Shown here piece by piece: positions 47,989 through 60,017 of a stretch of 64,000 nucleotides of DNA (within the stretch, counting starts at the first letter, position 1; every line of letters starts with the position of its first letter). Source of the stretch: Artocarpus heterophyllus (taxonomy: Eukaryota; Streptophyta; Magnoliopsida; Rosales; Moraceae); NCBI GenBank assembly GCA_025403435.1, contig CM046350.1, positions 20,148,830 to 20,212,829 on the forward strand, given 5' to 3'. The notes beneath the pieces were generated by a model. That model saw only the letters and a program-made list of their open reading frames with translations, ran no database searches and was not told the DNA's origin. Position numbers and translations under genes: made by a program.

Positions 47989-49030
47989 AAGATGTTGATT
48001 GACAAGAGTTGGATATATTTGACGAACCGTCTATTGCCTACATATTAGGAGGGATTAACAACATTCATTGAAATTGCAAAAAATCATGTAATTGATAGTG
48101 GTCTTGTAAGATGTCCATGCATACGTTGCTTAAATTTTTGATTGCAACCAATAGAAATTGTCAAAGCACACATATACAATAAAGGGTTTACACATTGTAT
48201 ACCAAGTAGATTCATTAAGGAGAAATAGAGGAAACCACTACAAGCACTATTAATGATGTGTCGAACCATCGAATAAGATGTTTACAATATACCAAGATGT
48301 TTATGACCATAGCGAAGTTGGTGGTTTTGGTGAGTTGTTTGCTTTGGTATTATCATACTTGGTTCGTGTGGTAAACGAAGTTAACTTTCTTGCATTTGAC
48401 CATGATGTAAGATGTAAAACACAAAATAGCGGTGTATGCATGCCCAAAACTGAAGATTCTAACTGTTATGGACAATTAAAGGAAATAATTGAACTTCCGT
48501 ACATACATGATTGTTTAATGGTGTTATCCAAGTGGAAGTGGTTACCAACCAATTGAGAAAGAGAACCAAGCATACAATAATAAGACAAGTATTTTTGTGA
48601 ACTCTCAATGGTATAAAGATGATCCTTTTATACTTGCATCGTAGGTAAAACAAGTTTTTTACATCGATGACTTGTTCATCGGTCCAAGTTAGAAAGTTGT
48701 TAAACAGTTTAGGCATCAACATATTTGGGATATACCTGGTGATGTCAAAAATGAAGTTAAAGTGTTACAAGACAACAACTCTTTTAACTTCAACCTAGAG
48801 GTTGAGCAACCTGAGTTTGACATTGTGATTTTTAGTTGACCTGATGTTGCCTCTGATGTTGTCGAAGATATTAATGCTTTCTTTGTTTAGTCCCAAAGGG
48901 ATGACATGTGTTTCATTGACGATGATGACACAATAGACATTGATGGCACATTAGAGGTCAATTACATATTTGAGGAATATGTTGATGATGAGGTGTCCAA
49001 CCATGAAGCTGAGGAAAAAGATGAAGAATA
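47989..49030 (+). pseudogene. TNP2-type CACTA transposase remnant
   Basis: At about 47989-48140 the plus strand encodes DKSWIYLTNRL, EIAKNHVIDSGL and RCPCIRCL, the N-terminal transposase-associated zinc domain, with a TAG inside. From about 48320 the C-terminal region follows: GGFGELFALVLSYL, KTQNSGVCMP, QLKEIIELPY, then in other frames SQWYKDDPF and KQVFYIDDLFIG. That is the pattern of the domain of unknown function found after the transposase core. An acidic tail ends near 49029. The catalytic core between these parts is missing, and stops and shifts are common. Confidence 0.65.
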
Positions 49031-49182
49031 AGTTTCTTGCAATCACACTGCTTACACTAGCAATGATAATAATTAAGTCTTTTTAGATTGTACTTGTCTA
49101 AATACATTGAAACTTATACTAACAATCATTTCATAATATAATGCATAAGTTAATCCTATTTATTACAATCGACATGCAACAG

Positions 49183-50040
49183 GTTTGCCCAAGTTGCCAC
49201 CTGCATTGGATCTACTGGGGGAGCTAAGTCCCCACCGAAACATGGGACGATGCTACCATTCCAATGTTAGTCAGGTATGAATTTTAACGTGGGGAATTCG
49301 ACGCATGGTTTGATAGCGCCATTAGGGTGCACATGAGGGACATCGTGGCCCCTCACTGCAACACTTGGAGGACTATCCCACCTGAGGATAGAAACAAGTT
49401 CTTCGGCCACATGATGGTAATAGTTTTTGATCAATTTAATTTTCATATGTTTCATGGAACATGTAGTGTAACTTGTTTTAAAAAATGTAGGAATAGCTTG
49501 ACATCAAGATTGCATCCAAGATGAGGGTTTACGTCAACTTAGAGGCCTAAAAGTGTTATCGTGATTGGAAGAATGATCTAAATAATCACTACAAGAAGCA
49601 TGGGTCAGACATCAAGCCTAAAATCGTCAAGAGTATGGAGGATGGGCAAAAATGTTATGAACGGTTTGTCTCACCTGCATTTATTTCCTTATCAATATTT
49701 CTTTTATTACGTATCACTTAGTAAAATGCATTGTAAAACTGTAACTTTTTTATAGGCTGGATCACAAATGAGAAAGGCTAATCATAAAGAAAGAAATGGT
49801 CAAGCTATCAAGACAAGCATCTTTTACACAGCATCGTTATAGAAATGTAAGATACTTTATGCAATTCTATTAGACACTTATTTCCATAAACTCAATATCA
49901 ATAATTGAACTTTAACATTAATTCAACGTTACAGATGAACCCCAAGATAGGACAGCCACAATCCTTGATCAAAACTGGCGTATTTAACATTTTTGTCAGA
50001 ACATGGGCTAGGTGAATGAGGCTGCGAAGGCCGCACATGT
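49183..50040 (+). pseudogene. TNPA-like (plant transposase, Ptta/En-Spm) remnant
   Basis: Broken frames preserve the DNA-binding partner gene of CACTA elements: TGLPKLPPALDLLGE, KIASKMRVYVNLEA, DWKNDLNNHYKKHG, then a QDKHLLHS-type segment. The order downstream of the TNP2 remnant is the one expected in the family. Stop codons and apparent intron boundaries are not resolved. Confidence 0.5.
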
Positions 50041-51396
50041 AAGTAAACTATAGTTGTCTTTTTAAATGATATCATATCTTATAATTATTTTATTTGTTAA
50101 TTAATAAACATTTTCCTTACTTTTAATTATGAGGCCAAATGGTTCAAGAGAGACAAATGCAAGCGACGTAGGCCACAGCCTCCTCTTCATCCCTTGTCAT
50201 TAACTAGGTCCTCATACTTGCAGATGTGCTGGGATCATGTAGTAAAAACCGAACAGGAGTGGGACCGTAACTAAGTTAGAGGGAGTCGGGTTATAGTTCC
50301 ATATTCTCTAGTTCAAAGTCCAAGCACACCTCTAAAGGTGCAAAACTAGCTCACATAAATATATACCAGCAATGTCGAGCTACTTAATCAACTGAGGCAA
50401 ATGAAACCTAGAATCATCATCACCATACCTCCACCTCCAACGTCTATAGTCTCTCGTGCTGACGAAGAAGAGGAAGAGCAAGAAGAACAAAATGTAAACT
50501 TAGGTTATTTTAATTTTTTCTACATGTTATTCTATGTAGTGTGTTTTATTTTATTTTATGAAGTGTAATTTTTATTTTATTTAATATTATTAATTATTTT
50601 TGCATTTTATTAATATTTTAATTAATATTAATTTTACAAAATAAAAAATATTTTCCAAAAAATAAGTTTAAAAGAAAATCAAAATAAAATTAATTATTAT
50701 CAAACAAAGTTAATTATTTAATTGCACTAAAATATATATTTTTTAATTAGTCGTCGCTAAAAACCCACCTCTAGAACTTTAATGAGTACATGTCATCCCT
50801 AATAACTAAACCATAAAACTCATGTTGTCATTAAAAGTCATCAAATTTAAAAACTTTTCAAAAATTCAAAACTTTTAACAATGAAATTTTAGAAAAAGTC
50901 ATTGCTAAAAAGTTGTTGATAACGTCACCTTGTTGGATATGTGACCCCCAAATTTAGTGACGATGTCTTTTATGTTGTCACTAAAAGTTTTTTAGCGACG
51001 ACATTGTCAACTAAAACTTTTTAGCGATGACATTGAGAATTTTGTCGTCGCTAACAACATAGTTTCTTGTAGTGCATTTTTAACTAATCTAATTTTTTGT
51101 GGCAACTATAAATCCTAGAAAATTATATGCCACAAATTCCGATCTGTCATAATTTTTAACTTTCTAATTTATTTTCCTATATTTCTCACATTTGTCTTTC
51201 CTTTTTTTTTTCTCTCCCTCTCTTGTGACTCTTTTTGTCCATTCACTTTTGCTTCTCTCTCTCTTCCTCCTTCTCTCTCATCTCTCTCCACATTATACAT
51301 TGTTGGAGATTGTGACAGAGCTCGTGCTTCCCAACGATGGAGCTAGGATGGAGATTGAGATTGTTAGCCCAAGAATAGCTACCTCAAAGGAGGGTG

Positions 51397-52706
51397 AGTT
51401 GGGTTTCTAAAACTTTTAACAATTATTGAAAATTTTTAGATTAAACACTTCAACAATAAATACATAAATAAATATTTAATCAAATATAAATGGCCAAAAG
51501 TAAAAAGAAAGAGAAAGAGAGATGCAAATACTATTTACAGTGATTCGGCAAAATGCCTATGTCTATTGTCTTCGAACAAGACCTTCACTCGACCTTTTCC
51601 ACTATTTTGGCTGCCTTTTCATGATCACTTCAAGTACAATCCCATGACATGTCTACTTGAGGCTCATCATGACCTCTTACAATCAGCCAATTTTGCAGAG
51701 ATTGGCTAACCAAAACAATCCTGAATTCCTCAAAGGATTCAAAAACCTAATTTACTCGGTTTTACAAGAGTTTGAAAGTTTAAGCTCACTTCTCACAACT
51801 CCTAGAAAGGCTTAGGATGCAATATGAAGTATACTAGGAGATGAATAAGCATACAAAGAGAATTTTTAACAAGTTAGACTCAAGAATGTTTGGAAGCTTG
51901 TTGAACACTTAGAGAATGATACAAGAATGGTTGTAGGTGTTTTTTTTATATTAACAAACTCAGAAATAAGGCTATTTTTAGGCTAGAATATGAAACTAGC
52001 CATTTATAGCCGTTTGAGGCGCATTTACAACGGCTCAAAAACTAGTCGTTAGACTGCATGGTCGACCACCATATACATGGTGCAATCGGCCATGTTGTTG
52101 CCAAAAGCAGCCCCTTCTAGGCTGGTGCGGCTCACCGTAGTGTACTAGGCATAGTCAACCAAGCCTCTGGCAAAAGCCTGGGCACCAATTTTATTTCAAA
52201 AATTTTGAAGACAATTTTATAAGCTAATTTATTTTAAAATAGATTTGAAAACATTTTTAACATTGATCTTTAGTCTTGGAAAATTTGTTGTAAGTGAGAA
52301 CAAGTAAGACCAATTTTTACAAGACTTTAAAAAATTATTTTTCATAATTTAAAGATGATAATTAAAATGTTAAAAATTAATTGAAAAATTAATTCTTTGA
52401 GCTAATTGAACTTGATAAAAGTTTCATACATGCTCTAGATCATACAAGCTTAAAAATAAAAACATAAACCTATTCTTCATGCTTGTTGATGCCATTTCTT
52501 TAATCTTCAACCTCTTAGTAAATTGATCCATTTCCCTTTAATTTCTTTTGAGACTTGATGAATTTCTTCCAAGTACCTTAAGATGCTAAAATAATAACAC
52601 TGAGTGGCTTTATACACTCAAGATAAATTATAAGCATTTAAGTAATTAATTGTTTGTTGTCATCAAAACAAAAATAAATAATTCATTTTAAATCTTGGGG
52701 CCAACA
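51397..52706 (-). mobile_element. SIRE-like copia LTR, minus orientation, probably solo
   Basis: On the minus strand it begins TGTTGGCCCCAAGATTT followed by tttgttttgatgacaacaa, a start typical of SIRE/Maximus LTRs. It ends near ...agaaacccaact, where an intact copy would read ...CCCAACA. The middle has the same caata-gacataggcattttgcc motif as the plus-oriented remnant at 31300-32160. No internal region is attached and the flanking 5-mers do not match convincingly. It has split a T- and CT-rich stretch (51180-51396 and 52707-53320) that may itself be an older element. Confidence 0.5.
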
Positions 52707-53323
52707 GAGATCTCTTCTCAATCTCTATCGCGCGACACTTATTGCCGGTCTTTTCCAATTATAGTGTCACTGGAGGAGATTTATGGACCAGATTGAAAGC
52801 CTCGTCGTTGGATTCAGCCATTCTACTCTTTGTTTATCGTAGAACTGCCGAAGGACATTTGTCAACTAGATCAGGAGCTACCTCGTGAGATCCCAAAGGA
52901 GATCTGCTCTTGACTCAAGTCCTCAAGTCCAAGGCTTGCATTCCAACCATGCAGCCTCTGGAATTGTAGATCAAAAACAGACCATGCCATCGCCACGATT
53001 GTCCTGATCCTAGTCCAACCACGCTCGAAGACAGACCATGCTGCCACTGTGATTGTCCTAGTATCGGTTCAACCACATCGCCACCAGTCAAACTCCTCAT
53101 AATGCAAGGTTAGTCGAGATTTGGCTTGTTTGGTTTAGTGTTTCTTTTTTTTTTTTTTTGTTTGCTATTTTGCTGTTGTTGTTATGGTGTTATTTTCAAT
53201 GTTTTTTCTCTAGTTTTTTTTTGTTGTATTGGCTATCGGCTATGTCACCGGTGCCTAAGATGAGCCAGCGGTGGTGAGGAGAAAGAGAGAAAGAGAGACG
53301 TTAGAGAAAAAGAGGAAAAAAAA

Positions 53324-53458
53324 AAGTCCCAAAAGGACATGTCATATGTCCTCAAGGGGCATGTCACATGTCCTCCGAGGGACACACGATATGTCCTTAA
53401 GGGATACAAAAAATGTCCCAAAAAAACACGCTGATATGTCCTAAAGGATTATGCTTCA
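53324..53458. repeat. Minisatellite of 22-23 bp units, six copies
   Basis: Units start at 53324, 53346, 53368, 53391, 53413 and 53436. Each begins a-gtcc (mostly atgtcct) and is followed by a purine-rich part (caagggg, ccgaggg, taaggga, taaagga). Because ggacat also occurs, several units are near-palindromic. It is non-coding. Confidence 0.7.
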
Positions 53459-55625
53459 AATTTGTGACATAAAAACTTTTAACATTGTGTGGCGTAAATA
53501 AAATTAATTTTAAAAGGTGGCATTTATATGAACAATCCCAAAAAAAAAAATTTATATTTTCTTCTAAAGTTTAGACTTTGCAATGATGCCCCAAATTTCA
53601 AAACGTATATATGTTTCCCCTCTACTCTGAAGCCACAACAAATTTGATCCTCCCATTGATTTTGTAAAGAAAATTGTCACGTGCGGAAGGATATTTCCTC
53701 AAAATCTCATGAAAAAAAGTTTAATGGAGTCCCCAAGAGAAGGCCACGCAAGGCAACAAGACACTGCAACCGCCATTAGATAGCTCTCCCAACCTGGACT
53801 AGTGATCTTAAAACTGACCATGTGCCCAACCTGCTCAATATCTCTGCCTCGCGACGAAGTCCCCTTGCGCGATGTTGTCCACAATGTGCCGGGCTCATCC
53901 ATCCCCCTTCTTGGAGGGATTAATAGTTAGATTTTTTTTTTCCCTAATAATTAGGTTTTAATTTTATAATCTTTGCTTCTAAGACTCATCCTAAGAGTAA
54001 ATTTTTGATTTCACACTATTTTGTTTAACTTTTAAGTTGTGCGTTGTACTCGATCGGATCGCCTACAAGAAAAGGAAAAAGACTATAAATTCCTGTCGTT
54101 CATCATTTGGTGAATTGAAAGCTCTTTTTATTTGGGATTAAACTGACTGGACAATGAGGTTGTCAAAGCTTGTTCTAGAAATTACTAGAGTTTGGCTAAA
54201 AATATTTATATTCCCTTTTAAAATTTTCTTCATTATAAGGATTTGAGTAACATAGGAGTCATTGTTTCACTAACTCAACCTTATCTTATGATGTTTTGAA
54301 GACATGAGATTAACAAATATCTAGAAGCTTCAGACCACAGAGCTTTTTAAGATAGTGTATTCATGTTGGTAATGTGTGTTATTAATGTTAAATTTGACTA
54401 AAATTATATTACAATCAAAAGGTATGCAAAATTAGTATAATTTGGTATAAATTTGACCGTTCAAAATAGTATCTTACTAATACTGTAAACAATTATCGAA
54501 AAGTCATAAGCAAATTTGTTTCTTTTTAATGTTGTGGTCAACTTTTGGTTACCATCAGGTAACATATATGTCGTTCTAAAAAAACAAAAACAAAACAAAA
54601 TAAAACAAAAAAAAAGTATGGATAGATCTATTTTGCAACTGTTAGGCCGTGGCAATTATCAAATGTGCAAATTGATATACATGCCGCGAGAACGCAGGGG
54701 AATCATAGGTATCCCATTTCAAACACCCAAATAATTTCTTTGAGTTAGAGTATTTATATTTTTAGCTTGTTTTTAGGATTCTAAATATATTACAACGTTT
54801 TCTCTCATAAAATTTAAACAAAAAACAACTTAAACTATAAAAAATGGTTCTAACCGTCCTCGCAATAAATAAAATTGATGAATAGTCAAAAAATTATGAA
54901 ATAATATGCATGTAATATTACATATTTATATATATATTGAGAAAATCAACGTATTGTTAGGTTTGATCATATATTTCATGAAGAACGAACTTAAGTTTGT
55001 TGTATAGCGACTTCAAAGTCTTTGGTTTCTTCTAGAAGTATACTTGACTATAATTGCTCTTATTGGGAAAGAATGCATTTATCTTTAAACTATTTTTTGG
55101 ATTATTTGAGATCCGCTTACTCCAAAAAAAAAAAATATATATATATATGACATATATTAAGAAACATTCAAAACTAGTTAATTTTTACACTTGTCCATCT
55201 CATCATAATATAAGCTATTCGGAGATATCAATTCATGATCAAATTGAGGGGCAATTTTCAGATGCAACTTCAATATTATTAAGTACTGAAGACGGCACGC
55301 AGGATAAATAACATTTGTCCTCATTAATTTTCACTTTTAACTATTGGCAAGTGGAGGAAGACTTTGAGGAAGACTTAATTTAAAAAGAAATTGATATTGA
55401 AATATATAAATATCTCAACGAACTCATATGCAGAACCACATATTATATAGAATTAGTGGCCACAAAAATCACTTCGGAGAAAATGGTATGGCTTTGATAT
55501 ATTCCACGCACCCGCACATGACGTTCAGTATATGCATGTGTATATATTCAATTACCTATATATACACATACACATATGCACATAACCAAAAGAGAAGAGT
55601 CCTAGTACAGATTTGAATTGACTAG
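53459..55625. other. Intergenic, no gene recognised
   Basis: The stretch at about 53470-53525 (gtggcgtaaataaaat, ttttaaaaggtggcat) resembles the dispersed repeat at 6401-6560. A GC-richer patch at 53690-53905 has an open minus frame of 67 codons without family features. The rest is AT-rich, including a (TA)n run near 55133-55149. Confidence 0.45.
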
Positions 55626-58022
55626 GATAATCAACATCAAAATTGCACTCACGAAAACGCGGAATTACTTTGCCTAGTACTTCTGCTATTGTTCCCTTCC
55701 ATTTGCATAGCTCTTGCGACGATGACGATGACGATGAGTAATAGTACTTGCGATGTGAAGTCGCCGAGTTGCATAGGAACATGCGGGAACCTAAAAGTTC
55801 CTTACCCTTTCGGAATCGACGGCACAAACTATGCCAAGGATGAAAATTTCATGCTCACGTGCAACCGCAGCTTTTCTCCTCCTAAACTCATTCTAAGACA
55901 AAACATAGAGGTTCTCAACATATCGGTGGAGAACGGCACGATGAGCGTCAGCGTCGATAACGCCTATGATTACTAGACGAGTCCGGTTTAGTGGACCGTT
56001 TCGACAGAGGACAGCCCTTACACCTCCAGCTCCGAGAACAAGCTGATTGCCCTTGGGTGCAACGCGCTTGCCTTCATCAACGATGCTGAAAACAAGTTCG
56101 GGAGCTGCTGCATCTCCCTTTGCAGTGAGAACGTCGACGTTGCAGCCGAGGGCTCCTGCTCAGGAATCGGCTAACGCTTGAGATAACGCTCATTAGCTCG
56201 TCCAACCACAGCAAGGTTTGGACGTTCAACCCTTGCGGATTTGCCTTCTTGGTGGACCAGAGGACTTTCAAAATCTCGAATATGAGGCTTGATTTTCGGC
56301 CAGAAACCGTCGAGAATTCGAGTGTTTTGCTAGACTGGGTGGTGGGGAAGGGGAGGTGTGAGGAAGCAAAAAATAAATATGATCGGATCATAGTATGTTT
56401 GTGGAGAAAGGACTGATTGTCTGTACTCTGATAATGCTCTCGGATATCGTTGCCGGTGCTTAGATGGAATTAGAGGAAATCCGTATCTCAAACGAGGATG
56501 CCAAGTTACGTAATTTGATATTGATAATGCATGAAATAGGTGCATGCTATGTTATATGGCATTTAGGAATGTAGTTTAAACTTAGAGGGACGTAGTTTAA
56601 ACTAAAAGACTAAAACTCAAATTTTATAGAAAAAACAGTGTAAACAAACTGGTTTGAATTACATTTTTGCAATTTAAACTAGGTTTCAAGTGTTAGATTT
56701 GATATCAGATTTCTTTTATCTCTGTTGTAACAATGGGTCAATATATTATGGTAATTTTGTAATTAATCGCCATCCTTTTTTTCTGCTAGATATTGACGAG
56801 TGCAAAGAGCCGGAAACATATCCGTGTAAAGCAAACTGCAAAACCAAGATTGGAGATTACGAATGCAAATGTCCTCTTGGGATGCACGGGAATGGTATAG
56901 TTGGTTGTCAATGATCTCGTGTTGCAACAATTGCCCAGGTAGACATTTATTTTCTAATATTAATTTACAACTTTGAATTACCTGTCTTATTTTGCAATTC
57001 TTTAAAATATTCTCATAGCCCCTTCTGTGGTTGGACCTCATACATATAGGTCACATTTTTAAACGTAGATGCTAAAAAATAGAAACTTGTCAATATTTTT
57101 TTTTTTTTTTTTTAAGTCCTATAGTTGAAATTTCCTAATCTCACATCTTAGTACTTTTCTTTGATAAATAATTGAATCACTCACTACGTTACAATTAGTG
57201 GATTCTGGTGATATGAAATATTTTCCTATAATATTGCACTTAATCGTATTTAAATAACATCATGTCATTGCTCATGATGTATCTCGAGGAATTATGCCCA
57301 GGATATATACTCTAATGTCAACTGCTGTACCAATTAATGTCATTCTCTTATTTATAGGTGTTTAAAAGATTGACCAGACATTAATAAGGATGTATTTATC
57401 AACTAAAAATGACAATTATATAAAAATGTTAAGATTAGAGTTGGTATCTATAACATTGTTCAGATGCAGCTGTTGTTTAGTTTATCATCCCTTTTCTTAT
57501 TATTGGTCTTCAAATAAAAGAGTATTGCTTTGTTGATTTGGGTCCTTTTTTGTTGTGCACAGTTATTGGGGCCAACGTTTTCCTTGCGATTATTACTCTA
57601 CTTATTTTCTATGATTGTAAGAGAAGAAAAAGGGTGAAAATATTCAAAGAAAATTGAGGTTTGGTGTTAAAGAATCAAAGAGTAAGAATCTTCAGCAAGG
57701 CAGAACTAGCCAAAGCAACCAACAATTACAATGAAAATCAACTACTCGGCAGAGGTGGTTTTGCTTCAGTTTACAAGGGAGTTCTTGTAGATCATGATGC
57801 TACAGCAGTAGCGGTCAAGAAGCCCAAGGATGCAGATACAATTCAAATAAACCACCAGCAATTCCACGAAGAGATAGACATTGTTTCGCAGGTTAATCAT
57901 AAGAATGTTGTCAAACTCTTAGACTTATGTCTAGAGACTGAAATCCCACTTTTGGTTCATGAATTTGTTTCCAATGGGACGCTTTTCCTACACATCCACA
58001 GCAAGAGATCAGCCATGTTAAG
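55626..58022 (+). pseudogene. Wall-associated-kinase-like receptor kinase, broken and truncated
   Basis: The exon order is signal-like hydrophobic residues (LCLVLLLLFPSICIAL), then a galacturonan-binding WAK domain (CGNLKVPYPFGI, FNPCGFAFL), an EGF-like repeat (DNALGYRCRCLDG) and a calcium-binding EGF exon from 56790 (DIDECKEPE, CPLGMHGNG). From 57563 comes a membrane helix (ANVFLAIITLLIFY) and the kinase start: LGRGGFASVYKG, AVKK, and the alphaC region up to VHEFVSNGTL. WAKs are cell-wall-sensing membrane kinases. Lesions: no in-frame start ATG before the signal peptide; TAG at 55974; TAA at 56172 with a frameshift; a second shift near 56340-56396; a damaged donor (G|TTACGT) at 56505; TGA after GCQ near 56913; TGA at 57655. 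At 58022 the kinase domain stops where a copia LTR begins. Confidence 0.85.
58018..58022. other. Inferred target-site duplication (TTAAG) of the copia insertion
   Basis: The five bases before the LTR start at 58023 are TTAAG and belong to the kinase codons (Met-Leu-Ser). The matching copy should lie just after the element's other LTR, outside this window. Confidence 0.4.
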
Positions 58023-58477
58023 TGTTGGAATTAAGACAGAAACGCAGCGGAAGAAACGGATCGTTGACAAACAAAATTTTTTTGAAAACTTTGTTCATCG
58101 GGAATAGATATATAATTTTAATTATAGAAAGCTTTAGGAATTTTTATTAACCTTTTGAAGACTATCAGGGTATCCTAGCTTTCCTCTTTGACACCACGAT
58201 CTTCCAAACCAGGCCTCTACATCAATAAAAAGACGAGTGGGCGTCAAACTACAAGAATGAATTTTCCTCACACTTTACTGAATCTGCTATGTACTCAACA
58301 CATGAGATAGTAGACTTTTTTGTTTAGAGAAGAACTCTCAGTTTTTCTCTCTAAAAATTACGTGAATAAAAATTGTTGAGATAACTGTTATCTCTTCCTT
58401 TTTATATCGAGCCATTAGTAATTTTACTTTCCCTTTCTTTTTCTTTTCCTTTTTCTTCTTTTCGAATCACACACCGA

Positions 58478-58511
<34 letters not shown>

Positions 58512-58587
58512 AGGAAAATTTACGTAAAGTAAACTTTCCTTCCTTCCTTTTTTTTTTTAAAAAAAAAATTAACTGAATCACATTCGG

Positions 58588-58631
<44 letters not shown>

Positions 58632-60003
58632 AAAGTGTGAAACTGAAGTTTCACGTCTTTCCTACTCTTTTTTTTTTAAATATAATATTATATTAATATA
58701 TATATATATATTAATATATTATAAAATCTTATATATATAAAAAGATTTGGTTCAAAACAAAATACATCTAAATTCAAAAATAAATCACATTTATTTAAGA
58801 ATAGATTTTTTAAAAAAATAATCAATTAATTAATTAACTAATGCTCAGTTAAATGTGATAACATTTATCACATTACATTATGTGTCACAGAGAACATTTT
58901 TCTGTGTCACATTAATAATTCAAGTGTGAAATAATTAATTCAGAATTCAATAATTCCAACTAAACATGTATAATTCATTCTATACATAAATTCAATATAG
59001 TGTTACAGAGGTGGTATTGGGGACCTATGGACCTATAACCCAAGCTCCAATAAATTTGACAATTAATTAAACTCTTTGATTAATGTGCCAAATTTATTAG
59101 TTTCAGTGTTACTCTACTAAAAACCTGAAACTGAACTTTTGAGATTATAGTGAAATTACTCAAAGAAAATTAACGAGTAGTCCATTGATATAATCATTAC
59201 ATATAAGTCAGTCCTCCATAAATAGTTTATAATAAGAGCTAGGTTCAATTTTCGTTCACCTCTCTTATTACATCTTTATCCTTGAGTTCCAATAATTCTC
59301 TAATGAATAATTAATTCATAATCTTATTATGAACGAGTGCTCTACTGTTCAAACCTTGAATTATCACTCAAGAGAACTATTTTTCTAACTTCCATAGGGA
59401 AGGAATGGATTCCATATCTGTATAATATTATTCCCAGTCATTTATTACTTTATGTTTCTAAGATGCTAAGTTATAATCTGTGCTTAGAAAAATCTTACCA
59501 CGCAAGTCAAAAAACATAATGTAATAAATGGGAGTCTAATAAATATTCAGGATTAAGACTGTCAAATATATGATCATCATAGTGATAAATTTGAATACTC
59601 TATTTGTAACATATGATTATTAAAGATTCAAAATTTATCTGGTCCAGTTCTATATAATCTCATTATATAAAGTACCTCCAATCCAATGTCTCTACATTAA
59701 TAGTCTGAATAATGACTATTTCATTTTAGATGAGATTGGACCGTACTTGTAATCTTTTAATTAAAGATCCCAAACTTTAATTAATTATTACGGACTATTT
59801 AGATTATTATCTATAAATTTTATCCCTAAGCAAATAACACTTATATGCTAAATTTATAATCACATAAATAATCATGGAATTTTCTTGATGTTTGCAAATG
59901 TATTCATAATACATATAATCAACCAAAATAATAATAAATGTCATTTTATTTATTTATTAACAATATGTATAATGTCACAGCTTTTATGGCACCAAGCCCA
60001 ACA
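58023..60003 (-). mobile_element. 3' LTR of the right-edge copia element
   Basis: The LTR runs from TGTTGG (58023) to CCAACA (ending 60003), perfect 6-bp inverted ends, 1,981 bp. On the minus strand it starts TGTTGGGCTTGGTGCC directly after a polypurine tract, so this is the 3' LTR. It is AT-rich and holds long (TA)n runs at about 58482-58509, 58592-58628 and 58699-58712. The part from about 59010 on matches the LTR at 32225-33644. Confidence 0.75.
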
Positions 60004-60014
60004 ATCTCCCACTT
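60004..60014 (-). promoter_or_regulatory. Polypurine tract
   Basis: On the minus strand AAGTGGGAGAT lies immediately before the LTR start TGTTGGG. This is the plus-strand primer position for reverse transcription. Confidence 0.7.
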
Positions 60015-60017
60015 GCC

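Larger units (their letters stand above)
45553..51074 (+). mobile_element. CACTA (En/Spm) DNA transposon, deletion derivative
   Basis: The ends are CACTACAAaAAA (45553) and TTTCTTGTAGTG (ending 51074), the classic CACTA termini. Both are flanked by the 3-bp target duplication CAT (45550-45552 and 51075-51077). Subterminal repeats of the ttttagcgacga/gtcgtcgctaa type occur several times within about 400 bp of each end. The interior keeps broken pieces of both standard genes (47989-49030 and 49183-50040) but lacks the main TNP2 transposase core. The left part has CT- and C-rich runs (46370-46412) and a strongly AT-rich stretch at 46500-47450. It is 5,522 bp, short for a complete member, and not autonomous. 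Confidence 0.85.

Noticed and set aside
48278..48556. A separate small gene of 92 codons
   Set aside because: Its content matches the C-terminal part of a CACTA transposase and sits in order with the other remnants.
58023..58107. C-terminal end of the kinase frame after 58022
   Set aside because: These codons (to the TAG at 58105) are LTR sequence read in the kinase frame, not kinase.
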